45,360 bases of DNA from JAFGHJ01 sp964525555 (GTDB lineage Bacteria > Hydrothermota > UBA3072), in assembly GCA_964525555.1 (NCBI GenBank), contig CAZGHN010000016.1, positions 1 through 45,360 of the forward strand. Reading direction: 5' to 3'. Position 1 is the first letter of the stretch. Each line of letters starts with the position of its first letter. The notes under the pieces are model-generated. The model did no database searches. It had not been told where the DNA came from and saw nothing but the letters and a program-made list of their open reading frames with translations. Shown piece after piece: positions 8,019 to 17,243 of the stretch. The position numbers were made by a program, and so were the translations under genes.

Positions 8019-10241
8019 ATGAAGTGTTTGTTTTTATTATTTGTATTTTCTTTGCCGTATGGGCTGAAGGTTTCCGGAAAATCATTTTCGCTTAAAGATA
8101 AATCGTTGATGGGTTTTTCTCTCTCGAAATTTGAAAGATATGAAGTCGAGGAACTCTTGAGTCCGGATAGGGAAAGGCTCAGGGGGGAAAGGTTCGATTC
8201 GCCAAATGTTAGATTTGTGGGTAGCTGGCCTTTTGGGCCCTGCGATATCGAAACAGTTGACTCGACAAGGAATATTGCTTTCTGCGGTTCAGGTTGTGGG
8301 GTTTTTATAGTTGATATCTCCGATCCTGCTCATCCTGTTAAATTATCCGATAAGATTCGAACAAGAGAAGGTATTGCGGGATTGTTTTACGAAGAAATCC
8401 ACAAGAGACTTTACGTTGCCGCGGGGACAGACGGTCTTCATATCTGGGATGTCTCTGATTCTCTTAACCCTCAGAAACTAGGTTTATACTTATACCATGG
8501 GTCCAGCTATACAAAAGGTGTGGCGGTCTCCGGTGATTTTGCATATGTTGTATATGGTGACGGCGGTTTGCTGCGGGTGATAAATATTTCCGACCCGGAA
8601 AATCCCAACGCGGTTGGTTCTTGCAATATACCCGATGCGCCTTACGATATAAAAATATCAGATGATTACGCTTACGTTGCCGCGGGTTCTTCAGGTCTTC
8701 GGGTGATAGATATCTCTGACCCGGAAAANNNNNNNNNNNNNNNNNNNNNNNNNNNNNNNNNNNNNNNNNNNNNNNNNNNNNNNNNNNNNNNNNNNNNNNN
8801 NNNNNNNNNNNNNNNNNNNNNNNNNNNNATAGATATCTCTGACCCGGAAAACCCCTATGAAGAGAGTATATTTGTTGCAACCTACTATGCAAATGGCGTA
8901 GCCATCTCCGGTAATTACGTATATGTGGCAGATTGGGATGGTCTTATAGTTTTAGATATTTCCGACCCATCTAACCCAACCGAAGCGGGAAGATACTATA
9001 TACCCGATGGGTATGATTGGGCGGTGAGCGTATCTCTATCCGGCAATTATGCATATGTGTCGAATTTGCATACCGGCCTTCTAGTTATAGACATTTCCGA
9101 CCCTTCGACCCCAACTGAGGTGGGTCACTTTGATATACCCAGTTGGGCAAGAGGCATAGAACTATCCGGAGATTACGCATACTTAGGATGTGGGTATGAC
9201 GGGGTTCGAATAATAGATGTTTCCGACCGGAAAAACCCAAATGAAATGGGTCATTATAATACACCTGGATATGGAGAAGCATCAAAGTCAGCTATTTCCG
9301 GTGATTATGCTTACGTCGCAGCCGGGGATTCCGGTCTTCGGGTGATAAATATTTCCGACCCGGAAAAGCCCTATGAGGTTGGTTCTTATTTTATAGACCC
9401 AGGGTACGCATCGGATGTAGTGCTCTCCGATAATTACGCATATGTGGCAGATTACCCTCTGCTGGTAATCGACATCTCTTATCCGAAAAATCCCAGTTTA
9501 GTGGGTTCGTGCGATTCACGCGATGTGGCTAGGGGAGTAACGATCTCCGGCAATTATGCATATGTTGCAGATCAGGATTCCGGTCTCAGTGTTATAGATA
9601 TATCTAATTCAAACAATCCCTTTAGAATTGGATCATGCGATACACCCGGTTTGGCTTGTGGCGGAATAGCACTCTCCGGTAATTATGTTTATCTCGCAGA
9701 TTATTGGGGTGGTCTCCGAATAATAGATGTATCTAACCCGGAAAATCCCAGCGAGGTAGCTCATTATGATTGTTACGCAATGGACTTAGCAATCTCAGGA
9801 AATTATGTATATGTGGGAGATTGGGAGCTCCTCAGGATACTTGATATCTCAACCCCATCAAATCCTAAACAGGTGGGTTATTATGAGATACCCTCTTCTG
9901 TATACGACATAACGGTCTCCGGTGATTATATTTACTTGGCATGCGGTTATGCTGGTCTACAGATATACGAATTTCTGCTCAGTGGGGTTAACGAGGAAAA
10001 TAAAGATAAAGAAAAAGTTTTGAAAGTTACTCAAAATATTTTCATGGGAACAGCCGAGGTGCGGGTAGAGGGGCTAAAAATGCCTATGGCGCTCAACGTG
10101 TATGATGTAAGTGGCAGAGTAAAGGAAAAAACAATAATTTTCAATTCCTCTCCTGTGACGGTAGGTGCCGATTTATCACCCGGTATCTATTTTGTGAATG
10201 TAAAAGGCTACAAACCGGAGAAGATAGTAAAATTGAGATGA
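8019..10241 (+). CDS. LVIVD-repeat secreted beta-propeller protein with type IX-like sorting domain (interrupted by assembly gap)
   Basis: The product is about 740 residues as assembled. It has a signal peptide (about residues 1-20) and a short acidic N-terminal segment. Next come about 12 full and one partial repeats of roughly 41 residues: AYVA.G..GLRVIDISDP.NP.EVGS.D......VA.SGNY. These are LVIVD repeats, which fold as beta-propellers. The last 85 residues or so are a C-terminal sorting domain of the type IX (Por) class, with NVYDVSGRVKEK, LSPGIYFVNVKG and a basic end, so the protein is probably exported and surface-attached. A 100-N gap (8729-8828) interrupts repeat 4, so the true repeat number is unknown. 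The frame is kept across it. AGGAGG lies 7 nt before the ATG. The paralogue is at 14888-17107. Confidence 0.87.
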   Translation: MKCLFLLFVFSLPYGLKVSGKSFSLKDKSLMGFSLSKFERYEVEELLSPDRERLRGERFDSPNVRFVGSWPFGPCDIETVDSTRNIAFCGSGCGVFIVDISDPAHPVKLSDKIRTREGIAGLFYEEIHKRLYVAAGTDGLHIWDVSDSLNPQKLGLYLYHGSSYTKGVAVSGDFAYVVYGDGGLLRVINISDPENPNAVGSCNIPDAPYDIKISDDYAYVAAGSSGLRVIDISDPEXXXXXXXXXXXXXXXXXXXXXXXXXXXXXXXXXXIDISDPENPYEESIFVATYYANGVAISGNYVYVADWDGLIVLDISDPSNPTEAGRYYIPDGYDWAVSVSLSGNYAYVSNLHTGLLVIDISDPSTPTEVGHFDIPSWARGIELSGDYAYLGCGYDGVRIIDVSDRKNPNEMGHYNTPGYGEASKSAISGDYAYVAAGDSGLRVINISDPEKPYEVGSYFIDPGYASDVVLSDNYAYVADYPLLVIDISYPKNPSLVGSCDSRDVARGVTISGNYAYVADQDSGLSVIDISNSNNPFRIGSCDTPGLACGGIALSGNYVYLADYWGGLRIIDVSNPENPSEVAHYDCYAMDLAISGNYVYVGDWELLRILDISTPSNPKQVGYYEIPSSVYDITVSGDYIYLACGYAGLQIYEFLLSGVNEENKDKEKVLKVTQNIFMGTAEVRVEGLKMPMALNVYDVSGRVKEKTIIFNSSPVTVGADLSPGIYFVNVKGYKPEKIVKLR
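8729..8828. other. Assembly gap of 100 N inside a repeat
   Basis: Exactly 100 N is a conventional placeholder for a gap of unknown size. The 23 bp before the gap (8706-8728) and the 23 bp after it (8829-8851) are identical, as expected when two contigs end in the same repeat sequence. Merging them on this overlap would remove 123 bp (41 codons) and leave a seamless in-frame repeat. Confidence 0.97.
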
Positions 10242-10298
10242 GGGTTCTCTTATGAATGGAAACACTGTTTTTGTTTATTAATTTCGGAGGGATGGATT

Positions 10299-10553
10299 AT
10301 GGAAAAAAAGTTTGTAACAATTAAAAAATTTGACCTGCTCCTGGACGCGTATTCGGTAGCGTCCAGGATCGAGTCGGAAGGGATCGAATGTTTTCTGCCC
10401 GATAAAAGGCTTGCCAAATCGCCACATAATCACCTTATTGGAACTTCGGAGATAAGCCTTCAGGTAAGAAAAAAAGACGCTACTAAGGCCCGCAGAATAT
10501 TAAACGGCAAACCATTTGACTCTTTTGATAACGTGCTAGACCCAGAAAAGTGA
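10299..10553 (+). CDS. DUF2007-family small protein (copy 1)
   Basis: An 84-residue protein with no signal peptide or membrane segment. The pattern (LLDAYSVASRIESEGIECFL near the start, then a strand ISLQVRKKDATKARRIL) fits the DUF2007 putative signal-transducing family, small ferredoxin-like folds whose biochemical role is unknown. GGAGG lies upstream of the ATG. It follows the LVIVD gene by 57 bp on the same strand, and the same pair recurs at 14888-17486. That suggests the two genes move or work together, although one product is surface-exposed and the other cytoplasmic. Confidence 0.75.
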   Translation: MEKKFVTIKKFDLLLDAYSVASRIESEGIECFLPDKRLAKSPHNHLIGTSEISLQVRKKDATKARRILNGKPFDSFDNVLDPEK

Positions 10554-10695
10554 AATGAACTTAGCTACCAGATACCAGGCTCTCCGAATAGCAAATCAGT
10601 ATATAAGTTTATTAGTGAATTAATTTTCTTTCATTACCAATTAACCCATCCCCTATTTGACTAATAACTCTTTCCGCAAAAGCGGAAATCTAATC

Positions 10696-10724
10696 TTGAC
10701 ATATATTCCTTTCTTCATTACGAT
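10696..10724 (+). promoter_or_regulatory. Promoter of the methyltransferase gene
   Basis: TTGACA (10696-10701), 17 nt, TACGAT (10719-10724). The predicted transcript start, near 10731, leaves a leader of about 14 nt before the ATG at 10745. Confidence 0.55.
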
Positions 10725-10744
10725 TAATCTCCCCGGGGTATTTT

Positions 10745-11494
10745 ATGGAAAAAGAACAAATAGAAAAAACAAAACAAAAATTTGACTCAATACTTCATAC
10801 TGATGGATATAAAAAAATTCATAGCGATGAAAAACATTTAGAAAAACTTCTAAATCTATTTGAAATAAAAGCAAATTGTCGTTATCTTGATCTTGGTACA
10901 GGGAATGGCTATTTGGCATTTGCATTAGCAGAAAAAAATAGAAACATTTTTGTTGAAGGCCTCGATATTGTCAAAGATTCCATAATAAAAAACAAACAAA
11001 TCGTGAAGGAAAAGGGTTTGAAAAATATTAAATTTACGACCTATGATGGCATTAACTTCCCATATCCGGATGGTTTTTTTAGTGGCGGAATATCCCGATA
11101 CGCTCTGCATCATTTTCCAGATATAAATTATTCAATTAAAGAAATCAACAGAGTGTTGGAAAAGGATGGGTTTTTCATTCTGTCCGATGCAAAAACATAT
11201 GATATAGACACAAAAGGATTTATCGACGAGTTTCAAAAGTATCTAGAAGATGGGCACAATCATTTCTATTACGAAAATGAAATAATAGAAATTTTTAAAA
11301 ATCAAGGATTTATAAAGGAAAGGATATTTCATTCATATATAAGATATCCCAGAAAATGCAATAAGAGATATCGGAATTTCATAAACAACGAATCCAAAAA
11401 GATTGTTAATAAATATAAAATGGAAATTGTGGATGATAACATCTTTATGACTGTCGAAATAATGAATATCTTATTTAGAAAGATCGGACCGTAA
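10745..11494 (+). CDS. Class I SAM-dependent methyltransferase
   Basis: A 249-residue protein of the Methyltransf_11/25 type. Motif I is YLDLGTGNGYLAFALAEK (about residues 40-57), with the acidic end of strand 2 at EGLDI and a motif IV/post-I region around DGFFSGGISRYALHHF, then the typical VLEKDGFFILSD strand. The fold binds S-adenosylmethionine; the methyl acceptor cannot be told. UbiE/COQ5-like proteins share this pattern, but none of the neighbouring genes points to quinone synthesis. It has its own promoter, so it is not clearly in an operon with the DUF2007 gene or the glycosidase. Base composition is more A/T-rich than the glycosidase that follows. Confidence 0.8.
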   Translation: MEKEQIEKTKQKFDSILHTDGYKKIHSDEKHLEKLLNLFEIKANCRYLDLGTGNGYLAFALAEKNRNIFVEGLDIVKDSIIKNKQIVKEKGLKNIKFTTYDGINFPYPDGFFSGGISRYALHHFPDINYSIKEINRVLEKDGFFILSDAKTYDIDTKGFIDEFQKYLEDGHNHFYYENEIIEIFKNQGFIKERIFHSYIRYPRKCNKRYRNFINNESKKIVNKYKMEIVDDNIFMTVEIMNILFRKIGP

Positions 11495-11532
11495 AAATCA
11501 AGAAAGCCAGATATTGAAAGGTAAAAAGGTTT

Positions 11533-11557
11533 CTTAGGTCTTCGGCCTTAGGTTTTA
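11533..11557 (+). terminator. Candidate hairpin terminator after methyltransferase
   Basis: CTTAGGTC (11533-11540) and GGCCTTAG (11544-11551) pair over seven of eight positions around the triloop TTC, followed by GTTTTAG. The T-run is short, and the sequence also resembles the dispersed word-like repeats, so this is a weak call. Confidence 0.35.
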
Positions 11558-11582
11558 GTTAAAAAATAACAAATAAATATTT

Positions 11583-11610
11583 CGTGTCTTAGTGCCTTTG
11601 TGGCTATTTC
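11583..11610 (-). repeat. Word-like repeat, CACAAAGGCACTAAGACACG family
   Basis: Read on the minus strand this is a GCCACAAAGGCACTAAGACACG-type word. Relatives occur at 31918-31942, 37215-37241, 37284-37310 and 43783-43806. Confidence 0.55.
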
Positions 11611-11614
11611 AATC

Positions 11615-11643
11615 TTGACTTTTCCTCCTCTTTCTCATATCAT
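11615..11643 (+). promoter_or_regulatory. Promoter of the GH3 glycosidase gene
   Basis: TTGACT (11615-11620), 17 nt, TATCAT (11638-11643). It lies about 35 nt before the preferred start codon at 11678. Confidence 0.5.
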
Positions 11644-11677
11644 CTCATAAAATCAGATGCAAAACATGGAGGTTGCG

Positions 11678-14467
11678 ATGAATCAAAATTCTGGAAAATA
11701 CTTTATTAGAATATTTTCAATTTTACTTTTTATACCCTTACTTCTTGTTTCGGAGTCTCATCAAATTAAAATAGATGCCGGGAAAAACCAATGTTTAAAC
11801 TGGGAAAAGACCAAGACAATTCAACTCAAAGGAAGCATCTCCGAAGATGATATCGCTACCCGGTGGTCGTGCCCCGCTAATACCAGGGTGCGTTTTCATG
11901 AGCGTGCAAAACCTACGACAAAAGTAACCTTTCCCAGGCCGGGGTATTATTTACTTATATTAACTGCCCCAAGAAGTCAAAATAAAATTAGCGATACCGT
12001 CATAATAAATGCATTTAAACCAAACTCTTATAAAGAAAGGCTTTCAGATCTTATCAGTCTAATGACGGTCGACGAAAAGATTGGTCAGCTGGTAAATCGC
12101 TCAGATGCTATTCCTCGTCTCGGTGTTCCAGAATATAATTATTGGAACGAAGCTTTACATGGAGTCCTATCTACAGGAACGACTTCTTTCCCCCAGGCGG
12201 TTGCTTTAGGTTCAACCTGGGATCCTGACCTCGTACACCGAGTAGCAACGGCTATCTCTGATGAAGCACGTGTTAAAAACAAAACCGAAGGGAAAGGCCT
12301 TTCGTACTGGAGTCCGACCGTAAACATCGCACGCGATCCACGCTGGGGACGAAATGAAGAGTCCTACAGTGAAGATCCTTATCTTCTTTCGCGAATGGGT
12401 GTTGCGTTCGTCACTGGTATGCAGGGAGACCATCCTTTTTACCTTAAAACGGTCTCGACTCCAAAACATTTTATCGCCAACAATGAAGAAATTCGGCGCC
12501 ACACAGGTTCGTCCAATGTGGATATGCGAAGTCTATGGGAATATTATATGCCTGCTTTCCAGCATACAATCGTCGAGGGCAAGGCTTTTTCTATTATGTG
12601 CGCATACAATGAATTAAACGGGGAGCCGTGCTGCGGTAATCATTATTTACTAACCGACATTCTCCGAGAAAAATGGGGATTCGAAGGTTATGTTGTATCC
12701 GACTGCGGAGCCATCAACGATATGATTTCCGGACATCATTTCTATGAAACAGAAGCCGAAGCGGCGGCACGAGGCATTCTTGCAGGGTGTGATCTAAATT
12801 GCGGTAATTATTATAGTAGTCAGCTGCATGAAGCTCTGGAACTCGGATTGATTGAGGAAAAAGACCTGGACCGTGCACTTAAACGCGTGCTTTCCGCACG
12901 ATTTCGATTAGGAGAATTCGACCCTCCGGAAATGGTGCCATACAGCGCGATAGCGGAAGAAAAACTGGACTGTAAGGCACATCGTGATTTAGCGCTCGAA
13001 GCTGCCCGGAAAGCAATAGTCCTCCTTAAAAATGAAGGTATTTTACCTCTGGATAAAAATAAAATAAAATCGATTGCGGTAATCGGACCAAATGCAGAAG
13101 AGTGCCAATTGGGAATATATAGCGGCTGGCCCAATATCCGAATTAGTCCGCTCGAGGGTATAAAAAATAAAGCCTCGAGTTATGGTATTAAAGTCAACCA
13201 CGTAAAAGGCTGCGGGTTTGGTGGTGGATTTTTAAAACCAATCGAAACAAAATATCTTGCCAAAATTGATTATTCCGGCCAAAAAGGGATGCTTGGACAA
13301 TATTTCGATAATATGAATTTTGAAGGCAAACCTGTTTTAACTCGTATCGATTCTGTTATTGATTTTAGCTGGGGCTTAAGCTCTCCGGCGCCAGAGGTTC
13401 CAAAAGACCGATTCTCGGTTCGCTGGACAGGGAAAATAATACCCCCGGTAACCCGTGAGTTTTCTTTGGCAACGAGAACAGATGATGGAGCGCGGCTGTA
13501 TTTAGACGACAAATTGTTATTTGAAGATTGGACCAAACATGGTGAAAAACCAAACAAAGCTAAAGTAGAGTTGAAAGCCGGAAAAGAGTATAAAATTGTA
13601 TTTGAATATTTTGAAAGTGAGCTTGGCGCAACAGCGCGATTGGTGTGGGATCTTGGCTGGCACGATTTTGATAGGGCAAAAGAAATTGCAAAAGAAAGCG
13701 ATCTGGCTATCCTTGTTCTTGGATTACATCCCAATATTTCTGAGGAAGAAAATGACAGGGCGGATATCGCATTACCTCAAGTTCAAAGAGACTTGGTTCG
13801 AGAGATTGCAAAGGTAAATTCCAACATTGTCATTGTTCTTATTAACGGTGGACCTGTGGCTCTTAAGGATGCGGAAAAAGATGCCGCCGGGATACTCGAA
13901 GCATGGTATGCCGGACAGGCGAGTGGAACGGCAATAGCCGATGTTTTATTTGGTGATGTTAATCCGGGAGGTAAACTCCCGGAAACGTTCTACGCGTCGA
14001 CAGATCAACTGCCGAGTTTTGACAATTACGACATCATCAATAATGGCAGAACCTATATGTATTTTGAAGAGCCAGTTTCCTACCCATTTGGTTATGGGCT
14101 CTCTTATACAACGTTCAAATACAGTAATCTGAGATTGAGTGCTGAAGAAATCAGCAAGGATAGTTCGATTAAAATCGGGTTTACTGTCAAAAATACCGGC
14201 AACTACAAAGGCGGCGAAGTCGTTCAAGTTTACATTCGTGATACAAAAGCTTCTGTAAAGGTACCAATCCGTCAGTTAAAACGTTTTAAACGAATTACTC
14301 TTAAACCAAACGAGCATAAAACCGTTTCGTTTAATCTTCCTGCGTCCGAACTTTCATTTTACGATATTAAGTCGAATGATTTTATTGCCGAACCGGGTGA
14401 ATTTGAAATTCAAATTGGCAGTTCTTCAGAGGATATTCGACTCAGGAAGACGTTTTTAGTGAAATAG
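11678..14467 (+). CDS. Secreted glycoside hydrolase family 3 (beta-glucosidase/beta-xylosidase-like) with PA14 domain
   Basis: The product is 929 residues. I prefer the ATG at 11678 because TGGAGG at 11667-11672 sits 5 nt before it; the ATG at 11657 overlaps that site. A signal peptide (about 10-28) precedes a short beta domain. The GH3 N-domain follows, with KHFIANN and the nucleophile Asp in GYVVSDCGAI (about D342). The GH3 C-domain is split by a PA14 domain (MLGQYFDNMNFEG to TARLVWD, about 530-650), a carbohydrate-binding insertion known in some GH3 enzymes. The acidic LHPNISEEENDRAD segment may hold the acid/base Glu. A fibronectin-III-like domain ends the protein. It probably releases glucose or xylose from plant-type oligosaccharides in the periplasm. 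No transporter or other CAZyme is adjacent. Arg codons lean more to CGN than in most neighbours. Confidence 0.9.
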   Translation: MNQNSGKYFIRIFSILLFIPLLLVSESHQIKIDAGKNQCLNWEKTKTIQLKGSISEDDIATRWSCPANTRVRFHERAKPTTKVTFPRPGYYLLILTAPRSQNKISDTVIINAFKPNSYKERLSDLISLMTVDEKIGQLVNRSDAIPRLGVPEYNYWNEALHGVLSTGTTSFPQAVALGSTWDPDLVHRVATAISDEARVKNKTEGKGLSYWSPTVNIARDPRWGRNEESYSEDPYLLSRMGVAFVTGMQGDHPFYLKTVSTPKHFIANNEEIRRHTGSSNVDMRSLWEYYMPAFQHTIVEGKAFSIMCAYNELNGEPCCGNHYLLTDILREKWGFEGYVVSDCGAINDMISGHHFYETEAEAAARGILAGCDLNCGNYYSSQLHEALELGLIEEKDLDRALKRVLSARFRLGEFDPPEMVPYSAIAEEKLDCKAHRDLALEAARKAIVLLKNEGILPLDKNKIKSIAVIGPNAEECQLGIYSGWPNIRISPLEGIKNKASSYGIKVNHVKGCGFGGGFLKPIETKYLAKIDYSGQKGMLGQYFDNMNFEGKPVLTRIDSVIDFSWGLSSPAPEVPKDRFSVRWTGKIIPPVTREFSLATRTDDGARLYLDDKLLFEDWTKHGEKPNKAKVELKAGKEYKIVFEYFESELGATARLVWDLGWHDFDRAKEIAKESDLAILVLGLHPNISEEENDRADIALPQVQRDLVREIAKVNSNIVIVLINGGPVALKDAEKDAAGILEAWYAGQASGTAIADVLFGDVNPGGKLPETFYASTDQLPSFDNYDIINNGRTYMYFEEPVSYPFGYGLSYTTFKYSNLRLSAEEISKDSSIKIGFTVKNTGNYKGGEVVQVYIRDTKASVKVPIRQLKRFKRITLKPNEHKTVSFNLPASELSFYDIKSNDFIAEPGEFEIQIGSSSEDIRLRKTFLVK

Positions 14468-14887
14468 CATAAACAGACCCAGTCCTTGAAATGTAAAAAG
14501 ACAACATAGTCGTCAGTCACTAATCACCAGTCATTAGTCAAAAGAAATAAAGTTAGTGTGTTAGTGGGTTGGTGTGTTGGTGGGTAAAAAACAGCCCAAC
14601 CGACTAACTGACCAACAACCCAACAGTTTAAAAACCTTGTGTTAATCTGTGTCTCAACTAATAATTTCGCTTTTCGTGGTTGGCTTTTAGCTTAGGAACG
14701 AAAACAAAAAACTTATCTCTTTCGTTAACCGTAGTTCACAAGTACCGGTTTCGGGTAAAAGAAAAAATGAACTTTTTAATCTTTTTTGTATCCAAAGATA
14801 TAAAATGATTATTTATTTTACAAAACAAAAAATATGCAATCATGGATGATATAAAAAAATAATCAAAATACTAAAAAGGAGGTCTGT
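14468..14887. other. 420-bp spacer rich in word-like repeats, then conserved leader
   Basis: The first part holds low-complexity words: CAGTCACTAATCACCAGTC near 14515, GTTAGTGGGTTGGTGTG near 14562, and an opposing AACCGACTAACTGACCAACA arm at about 14596-14617 that could pair with it. At 14636-14693 are the TGTGTTAATCTGTG and TTCGTGGTTGGC words also seen at 7831-7888. From about 14765 the sequence matches the leader of the first LVIVD gene. No gene is visible. Confidence 0.65.
14775..14843 (+). promoter_or_regulatory. Candidate promoter and hairpin of second LVIVD module
   Basis: TTTAAT (14775-14780), 18 nt, TATAAA (14799-14804), followed by the inverted repeat starting ATGATTATTTATTTT and ending GCAATCAT (14805-14843). 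It is the counterpart of 7912-7979. Conservation outside coding sequence is the main evidence. Confidence 0.4.
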
Positions 14888-17107
14888 ATGAATTGTTTAC
14901 TATTGTTATTTGTGATTGCTTTACCGGCTGAAAGGCAGGTTGCGAGGGAGGTATTTTCACTTAAAGATGAATCGTTAATGGGCTTTTACCTTTCTGAATT
15001 TGAAGAATACGAATACGAAGAACTCCTGAATTCTTCCCCGCAAAGACTCAGGAATGAAAGATATGATTCGTTGAATTTGAGATTCGTGGGTAGTTGGCCT
15101 TTTGGTCCCGCATGGACTGTCAGGGTTGACACGGCAAGAAATCTTGCTTTTTGCGCTTCGGGAGGAGTAGCTTGTATATTTGACATCTCTGATCCCTCTA
15201 ATCTCGTTAAGTTATCAGACAAAATTAAGACAAGAAGTGTAATAAAAGATCTGTTTTACGAGGAAAGTACCTGCTACCTTTACATCGCGGCGGGTTATGC
15301 GGGATTAGAAATATGGGATGTTTCTGATTTCCTTAACCCTCAGAAAGTCAGCTCGTTTGATATAGACGGTGCAGCATTTGGCTTGACGGTCAACGGTGAT
15401 TATGTTTATATAGCGGACATCGATTACAGGCACGGGCTAAGGGTAATAGACGTATCCACACCATCAATTCCTTTTGAGGTAATTTCACACGATACCATAG
15501 CCTTTGCAAGGAAAGTAGCAGTTTCAGGTAATTATCTTTACGTGACAGATGCGGCTCAAAAACTATGGGTTTTTGATGTATCTGCCCCGTTTTTCCCTTT
15601 AGAGGTGGGTTCATACAATATGCCCGGTGCATATGGTATTGATATTTCGGTCGATAATTATTTATATGTAACAGCTCTTGGATTACGGGTTTTTGATCTT
15701 TCTGACCCGTCTAAGCCTTCGGAGGTAGCTTACTATGAGATAGGCGCGCCAGCTGAGGTAGTAGTCTCCGGAGATTATGCTTATTTGGCTAATGGGTACG
15801 AAGGATTCCTGGTTATAGATATATCTGACCCCTCCAAGCCTGACTTGAAGTGTAGTATTCCTACATATGATGAAGCCGAGGGCGTAGCGGTTTACGGTGA
15901 TTATGCATATGTTGCAGACCGCAGGTCCGGTCTCTTGGTAATAGATATCTCCGATTTACCAAACCAAGAAGTGGGCTACTACGATACGCCTGCTTATACA
16001 CTAGGCATAGAAATTTCCGGAGATTATGCATACTTAGCAAATGAAAGCGACGGGCTCCGGATAATAGATGTATCCAACCCGGGAAATCCCAGCGAAGTGG
16101 GTTCTTACGATCCTTATGATGGTCCTTGCGATAATCTTTATAGAGCATGGGAAGTAGCAGTTTCCGGAAATTATGCATACGTCGCAAACGAGAGACTCGG
16201 ACTCCGGATAATAGATATAACTGACCCGGAAGATCCCTATGAGGTGAGTTTTTACATTACATCTTCCGCATTCGATGTAGTTGTTTCTGGCAATTATGCT
16301 TACGTCGCAGACGCAACTGCCGGTCTAAAGATAATTGACATCTCTCACCCCAAAAGTCCTATTTTTGTGGATTCGTGCGGCACACCCGGTCAGGCCAATA
16401 GCGTAGCGGTTTACGGTGATTATGCTTACGTTGTATGTCATATTGCCGGTCTCTGCGTAATTGATATCTCCGATCCGGAAGATCCCATTGAGGTGGGTTC
16501 TTTTGATACCCCCGGGTCAGGATCCGTAGCGGTTTACGGTGATTACGCATATCTTACAGATGTGTCTGCAGGTTTCTGGATAATAGATATATCTACCCCA
16601 TCTAATCCAACTGAGGTGGCTCATTTTGATTGGGGCACGAAAGGCATAGCCATTTCCGGAAATTATGCTTACGTCGGAGATTTTCGGGAAAAGACACTCC
16701 GGCTAATAGATATTTCAAACCCATTATATCCTCTAGAAGTGGGAAATTATGATATTAGCGCTGCTGCGCAGGATATAGCGGTCTCCGGAAGTTGCGTTTA
16801 CCTGGCTACCGGCCAAACAGGTCTACATATATATGAAAATCTGCTCAGTGGAGTCAATGAGGAAAATAAAGATAAAGAAAAAGTTTTGAAAATCACTCAA
16901 AATATCTTCATGGGAACAGCAGAGGTGCGGGTAGAAGGGTTAGAATTGCCTGTGGTTCTAAACGTCTATGATGTAAGTGGCAGAGTAAAGGAAAAAACAA
17001 TAATTTTCAATTCCTCTCCAGTGACGGTCGGTGCCGAATTGTACCCCGGGATTTATTTTGTGAATGTAAAAGGCTTTAAGCCGGAGAAGATAATAAAATT
17101 GAGATGA
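14888..17107 (+). CDS. LVIVD-repeat secreted beta-propeller protein with type IX-like sorting domain (copy 2)
   Basis: The product is 739 residues, a paralogue of the gene at 8019-10241. A signal peptide and an acidic N-terminal segment (FSLKDESLMGFYLSEFEE) are followed by about 13 full and one partial LVIVD repeats of 39-49 residues. The consensus is AYVAD..AGLRIIDISDP..P.EVGSYDT.......VAVSGNY. The C-terminal sorting domain begins near SGVNEENKDKEKV and includes NVYDVSGRVKEK and GIYFVNVKG. It is almost identical to that of copy 1 at the DNA level, while the repeats have diverged. This points to duplication with later repeat divergence or gene conversion at the ends. AGGAGG precedes the ATG. 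Surface binding scaffold is the likely role; the ligand is unknown. Confidence 0.9.
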   Translation: MNCLLLLFVIALPAERQVAREVFSLKDESLMGFYLSEFEEYEYEELLNSSPQRLRNERYDSLNLRFVGSWPFGPAWTVRVDTARNLAFCASGGVACIFDISDPSNLVKLSDKIKTRSVIKDLFYEESTCYLYIAAGYAGLEIWDVSDFLNPQKVSSFDIDGAAFGLTVNGDYVYIADIDYRHGLRVIDVSTPSIPFEVISHDTIAFARKVAVSGNYLYVTDAAQKLWVFDVSAPFFPLEVGSYNMPGAYGIDISVDNYLYVTALGLRVFDLSDPSKPSEVAYYEIGAPAEVVVSGDYAYLANGYEGFLVIDISDPSKPDLKCSIPTYDEAEGVAVYGDYAYVADRRSGLLVIDISDLPNQEVGYYDTPAYTLGIEISGDYAYLANESDGLRIIDVSNPGNPSEVGSYDPYDGPCDNLYRAWEVAVSGNYAYVANERLGLRIIDITDPEDPYEVSFYITSSAFDVVVSGNYAYVADATAGLKIIDISHPKSPIFVDSCGTPGQANSVAVYGDYAYVVCHIAGLCVIDISDPEDPIEVGSFDTPGSGSVAVYGDYAYLTDVSAGFWIIDISTPSNPTEVAHFDWGTKGIAISGNYAYVGDFREKTLRLIDISNPLYPLEVGNYDISAAAQDIAVSGSCVYLATGQTGLHIYENLLSGVNEENKDKEKVLKITQNIFMGTAEVRVEGLELPVVLNVYDVSGRVKEKTIIFNSSPVTVGAELYPGIYFVNVKGFKPEKIIKLR

Positions 17108-17243
17108 GGTTTCTCTTATGAATGAATAATGAACCTTTTTCGGTTTTTGTGGGTCTAATATATAAAAACAATATTGATAAATACTGAAAAATGGTTTATT
17201 GCTTTGCAAAAAAACGCTTTGTTAAATATTAATAATGGGTGGT

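Noticed and set aside
8464..10000. Regularly spaced DNA repeats that might suggest a CRISPR array
   Set aside because: The period of about 123 bp matches coding LVIVD blades in one open frame; the repeats are degenerate and there are no cas genes.
13270..13734. A 154-codon reading frame antisense to the GH3 gene
   Set aside because: It lies wholly opposite the PA14 region of a clearly real gene and shows no family signature.
10745..17107. A polysaccharide-utilisation locus around the GH3 enzyme
   Set aside because: No SusC/SusD-type transporter, other glycosidase or adjacent regulator is present; each gene seems to have its own promoter.
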